From positions 1-26,739 of the forward strand of contig CAMPIF010000005.1 in assembly GCA_946886245.1 (NCBI GenBank): a stretch of 26,739 bases of DNA, read 5' to 3'. Each line of letters opens with the position of its first letter. The first letter of the stretch is position 1. The stretch is from Ectopseudomonas composti. GTDB lineage: Bacteria; Pseudomonadota; Gammaproteobacteria; Pseudomonadales; Pseudomonadaceae. The notes under the pieces are model-generated. The model searched no databases and was not told where the DNA came from. It saw nothing but the letters and a program-made list of their open reading frames with translations. A program made the translations under genes and the position numbers. This document shows, piece after piece, positions 24,714 through 26,739 of the stretch.

Positions 24714-24917
24714 CTACCACGTGACGTGGGACACCAGTTGCCCTGAGTAGAAGCCCCAGGCGACCAGGGCAACGGTAATGGCGGTCAGGCCGACACGGAC
24801 AGTCAGCGCGCCAACCACGCGGGAACCATGGCCCTCATCCTTGACCAGGAAGAACAGGCCGCTGAACAGGCTGGCGATGGTTGCCAGCAGCATGAGGACG
24901 ATCGCGGCCTTGAGCAT
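24714..24917 (-). CDS. Small two-helix membrane protein (DUF2909-like)
   Basis: Protein of 67 residues with two membrane helices (about 3-24 and 40-60) joined by a short charged loop (KDEGHGS). It resembles the twin-transmembrane DUF2909 family found inside cox operons of gammaproteobacteria. The start at 24917 follows GGAG; a longer frame to 24989 would cross the SURF1 start. It is antisense within an otherwise collinear operon, convergent to coIII and divergent from SURF1, with its own CTATACT -10 (24957-24951 on the minus strand). Role unknown, perhaps in oxidase assembly or stability. Confidence 0.82.
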   Translation of the reverse strand: MLKAAIVLMLLATIASLFSGLFFLVKDEGHGSRVVGALTVRVGLTAITVALVAWGFYSGQLVSHVTW

Positions 24918-24950
24918 GTGAGACTCCGGGGGATTCGAGTGATGCCTTGC

Positions 24951-24957
24951 AGTATAG
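24951..24957 (-). promoter_or_regulatory. CTATACT -10 element for the two-helix protein gene
   Basis: CTATACT read on the minus strand, 33 bases before the ATG at 24917, in GGCTATACTGCA context. No clear -35. It matches the sigma-S-type element seen before the secreted protein gene and coxB. Confidence 0.35.
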
Positions 24958-24988
24958 CCAGCAACCCCGATCATAACGGCAGGGCGCA

Positions 24989-25720
24989 ATGAGCGCTTTC
25001 CGTCCCGGTTGGCTGCCCAGCCTGCTGGTTGCCCTGCTGCTGCCGGGGTTGCTCTGGCTGGGCTTCTGGCAGCTGCAGCGTGGCGATGAGAAGCGCCAGT
25101 TGCTGGCCAGTTTCGAGGCGCGGCGTCAGGCCGAGCCGATCAGCCTCGAGCAGCTCGAGCCCCTGGCGGACCCCGCCTACCGCCGCGTCCAGCTGCGTGG
25201 GCACTTCGATAGCGAGCACAGCCTGCTGCTCGATAGCCGCATCCGTGATGGCCATGCCGGTGTCGAGTTGCTGCAACCTTTTTACGATCAGTCCAGCGGC
25301 CTCTGGGTGTTGCTCAACCGCGGCTGGCTACCCTGGCCGGACCGGCGCACGGCGCCGCACTTCGAGAGTCCCGATGGCGTGCTGCAGCTCACTGCCTGGG
25401 TCTACGTGGCGCCCCCTGGCGGTCTGAATTGGCGATCCGGCGCGGCATCCGAGGGCTGGCCACGCCTGATCACGCAGGTCGAGGCCGACAGCCTCTGGCA
25501 TCAGCTCGGCCGTGGTGGCCTGCCTTTCGAGGTGCGCCTGGAGTCCGGGCCCGCCAGTTATCGCGTCGACTGGCCGATCGTGGCCATGAGCCCCAGCAAG
25601 CATCTGGGCTATGCGGTGCAGTGGTTCTCCTTGGCTGCCGCGCTGCTGGGCCTGTTCATCTATCTCGGAATTCACAATGCACGGGAGCATCGTCATGAAC
25701 CCAGCCATCGCCATGCCTGA
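24989..25720 (+). CDS. SURF1-family oxidase assembly protein
   Basis: Assembly factor of 243 residues with one membrane helix at each end (about 10-27 and 208-228) and a periplasmic domain between, the normal SURF1 plan. Motifs are GFWQLQRGDEKR, VLLNRGWLP and SPSKHLGYAVQWF. In related bacteria SURF1 binds heme A and aids its insertion into subunit I. AGGG lies only 4 bases before the ATG, a weak site. The 3' end overlaps the next gene by 26 bases, indicating coupling. Confidence 0.92.
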   Translation: MSAFRPGWLPSLLVALLLPGLLWLGFWQLQRGDEKRQLLASFEARRQAEPISLEQLEPLADPAYRRVQLRGHFDSEHSLLLDSRIRDGHAGVELLQPFYDQSSGLWVLLNRGWLPWPDRRTAPHFESPDGVLQLTAWVYVAPPGGLNWRSGAASEGWPRLITQVEADSLWHQLGRGGLPFEVRLESGPASYRVDWPIVAMSPSKHLGYAVQWFSLAAALLGLFIYLGIHNAREHRHEPSHRHA

Positions 25721-26273
25721 GGCACCGCGCAAGGGGCGTGGTCGCCTGCAGTTGTTGTTGATCCTGGCCGTTGCCATCGGCCCGATGTTCCTGGCCAGCG
25801 CCATGTACCAGTGGCGCTTCTGGGTGCCGGAGACGCGCAGCTACCACGGTGTGCTGATCGGCGATGGGCGCACCCTTGCCGATCTCGGCGTGCAGGGTGA
25901 GGTGCAGCCGCTGTGGCAGATTCTGGTGACAGCACCGGGCGCATGTGAGGCCGACTGTCAGCAGCTGGTTTACCTGGCGCGGCAGATCCAGATCGGTCTC
26001 AACCGCGAGACTGCCCGCGCCAGTCACGGCCTGGCGCTGGCCGAGCCATTGCCGGCCGAGTACGACGCCACGCTCAAGCGTGAGTACCCGCAGCTCGGAC
26101 GCTATCAGCTGGATCTGCAGGCCTACGACAAGGCCGCCGAGGCGGTGCCAGGTGCACAGCTGTGGCTGGTCGATCCACACGGCAATCTGGTGCTGCGCTA
26201 TCCGGCCGGCAGCAAGGGCAAGGCCATTCTCGATGATCTGCGCTACCTGCTGAAAATTTCCCTGATCGGTTGA
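25695..26273 (+). CDS. Membrane-anchored Sco-like thioredoxin-fold protein
   Basis: Protein of 192 residues with one N-terminal helix (about 18-38) and a periplasmic domain. A CxxxC pair, C84 and C88 (APGACEADCQQ), lies where Sco proteins bind copper. The later LVDPHGNLVLRYPAG (H162) looks like the C-terminal strand pair of Sco/thioredoxin folds. The conserved Sco histidine before that strand is not at its usual place. It overlaps the SURF1 gene by 26 bases and is followed by heme A synthase, so a role in oxidase assembly, by copper handling or cysteine reduction, is likely. It is usually annotated as hypothetical in pseudomonads. Confidence 0.82.
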   Translation: MNPAIAMPEAPRKGRGRLQLLLILAVAIGPMFLASAMYQWRFWVPETRSYHGVLIGDGRTLADLGVQGEVQPLWQILVTAPGACEADCQQLVYLARQIQIGLNRETARASHGLALAEPLPAEYDATLKREYPQLGRYQLDLQAYDKAAEAVPGAQLWLVDPHGNLVLRYPAGSKGKAILDDLRYLLKISLIG

Positions 26274-26329
26274 CGCCGCGCGCTGTCCGTATCGACAGAG
26301 CGCCAAGCCCAGTGCCCAAGGAGTCAGAC

Positions 26330-26739
26330 ATGCACAAGCCCGGTTACCGTCTAGCGCTGTTCGCGACCCTTCTGACCGTGGTGGTGGTGCTGCTAGGTGC
26401 CTACACCCGACTGACCCATGCCGGCCTGGGTTGTCCGGACTGGCCGGGTTGCTACGGGTTTCTCGGGGTGCCGATGAGCGAGCACAAGCAGGCCATCGCC
26501 GAGGCGCGATTTCCCGAGGCCCCGGTAGAGGTCGCCAAGGGCTGGTACGAGATGATCCATCGCTACTTTGCCGGTGCACTGGGGCTGGTGATTCTCGTCA
26601 TTGCTGCCCAGGCCGTGCGCCGTCGCGCGGAGCCAACCCAGCCGCTCAGGTTGCCGTTGGCGATTCTGGCGCTGGTGATCCTGCAGGGCGCCTTCGGCAT
26701 GTGGACAGTCACCCTGCAGCTGTGGCCGCAGGTGGTCAC
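26330..26739 (+). CDS. ctaA: Heme A synthase (CtaA/COX15), 5' part
   Basis: The first 136 codons of a membrane enzyme that oxidises the C8 methyl of heme O to give heme A for the aa3 oxidase. The first helix is followed by RLTHAGLGCPDWPGC, with H30 (heme ligand region) and cysteines C35 and C41 of the family loop; EMIHRYFAG in the next helix has a second heme-ligand histidine. AAGGAG at 26318-26323 supports the ATG at 26330. The gene is cut by the window edge. Heme O synthase would be expected beyond it. Confidence 0.94.
   Translation, partial: MHKPGYRLALFATLLTVVVVLLGAYTRLTHAGLGCPDWPGCYGFLGVPMSEHKQAIAEARFPEAPVEVAKGWYEMIHRYFAGALGLVILVIAAQAVRRRAEPTQPLRLPLAILALVILQGAFGMWTVTLQLWPQVV

Overview
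The window is about 65 % G+C and almost fully coding. It reads as a chromosomal segment of a Pseudomonas, probably of the P. mendocina / P. oleovorans side of the genus. That assignment is an inference from protein similarity to P. aeruginosa gene neighbourhoods (adhA-LysR-aspA-MocR-PaiB-GNAT, then coxB-coxA-ctaG-coIII-SURF1-ctaA) and from dense REP-like intergenic repeats. I see no tRNA, rRNA, CRISPR array, insertion sequence or phage gene.

Layout. (1) 1-2112: a zinc alcohol dehydrogenase and a small secreted four-cysteine protein. (2) 2113-5541: an AraC-type regulator, an acetylpolyamine amidohydrolase whose catalytic residues fall on the Mycoplana enzyme numbering, and a PotF/SpuD-type polyamine-binding protein; this looks like an acetylpolyamine uptake and deacetylation unit. 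(3) 5542-8662: a LysR regulator divergent from aspartase (aspA), with two repeat clusters, a LysR-type box, a 42-residue small ORF after aspA and a strong terminator. (4) 8707-12034: a MocR-type PLP regulator divergent from a PaiB-like flavoprotein and two GNAT acetyltransferases. (5) 12124-13167: an orphan lipoprotein of unknown function. (6) 13399-19492: an XRE regulator divergent from an alanine/glycine:cation symporter, then L-asparaginase, a second Hpa2-like GNAT (about 70 % identical to the first), glutaminase and an AEC-family permease; together an amino-acid and amide uptake and deamidation neighbourhood. (7) 19482-26739: an uncharacterised helical protein, then the aa3-type (caa3-like) cytochrome c oxidase operon: coxB with a fused cytochrome c domain, coxA, ctaG, coIII, an antisense two-helix membrane protein, SURF1, a Sco-like CxxxC protein and the start of heme A synthase, which runs off the right edge.

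Themes. Nitrogen metabolism dominates the left 19 kb: aspartate, asparagine, glutamine, alanine/glycine and polyamines. Each block carries its own regulator, and several have recognisable candidate operators. The right 6 kb is the terminal-oxidase assembly operon. Its 400-bp leader holds a candidate Pho box, a sigma-S-like promoter, a short upstream ORF and two hairpins. The most interesting leads are the polyamine acetylation/deacetylation logic, the tandem operator before the amidohydrolase, the coxB leader, the degenerate Sco-like protein and the 42-residue aspA-linked ORF.
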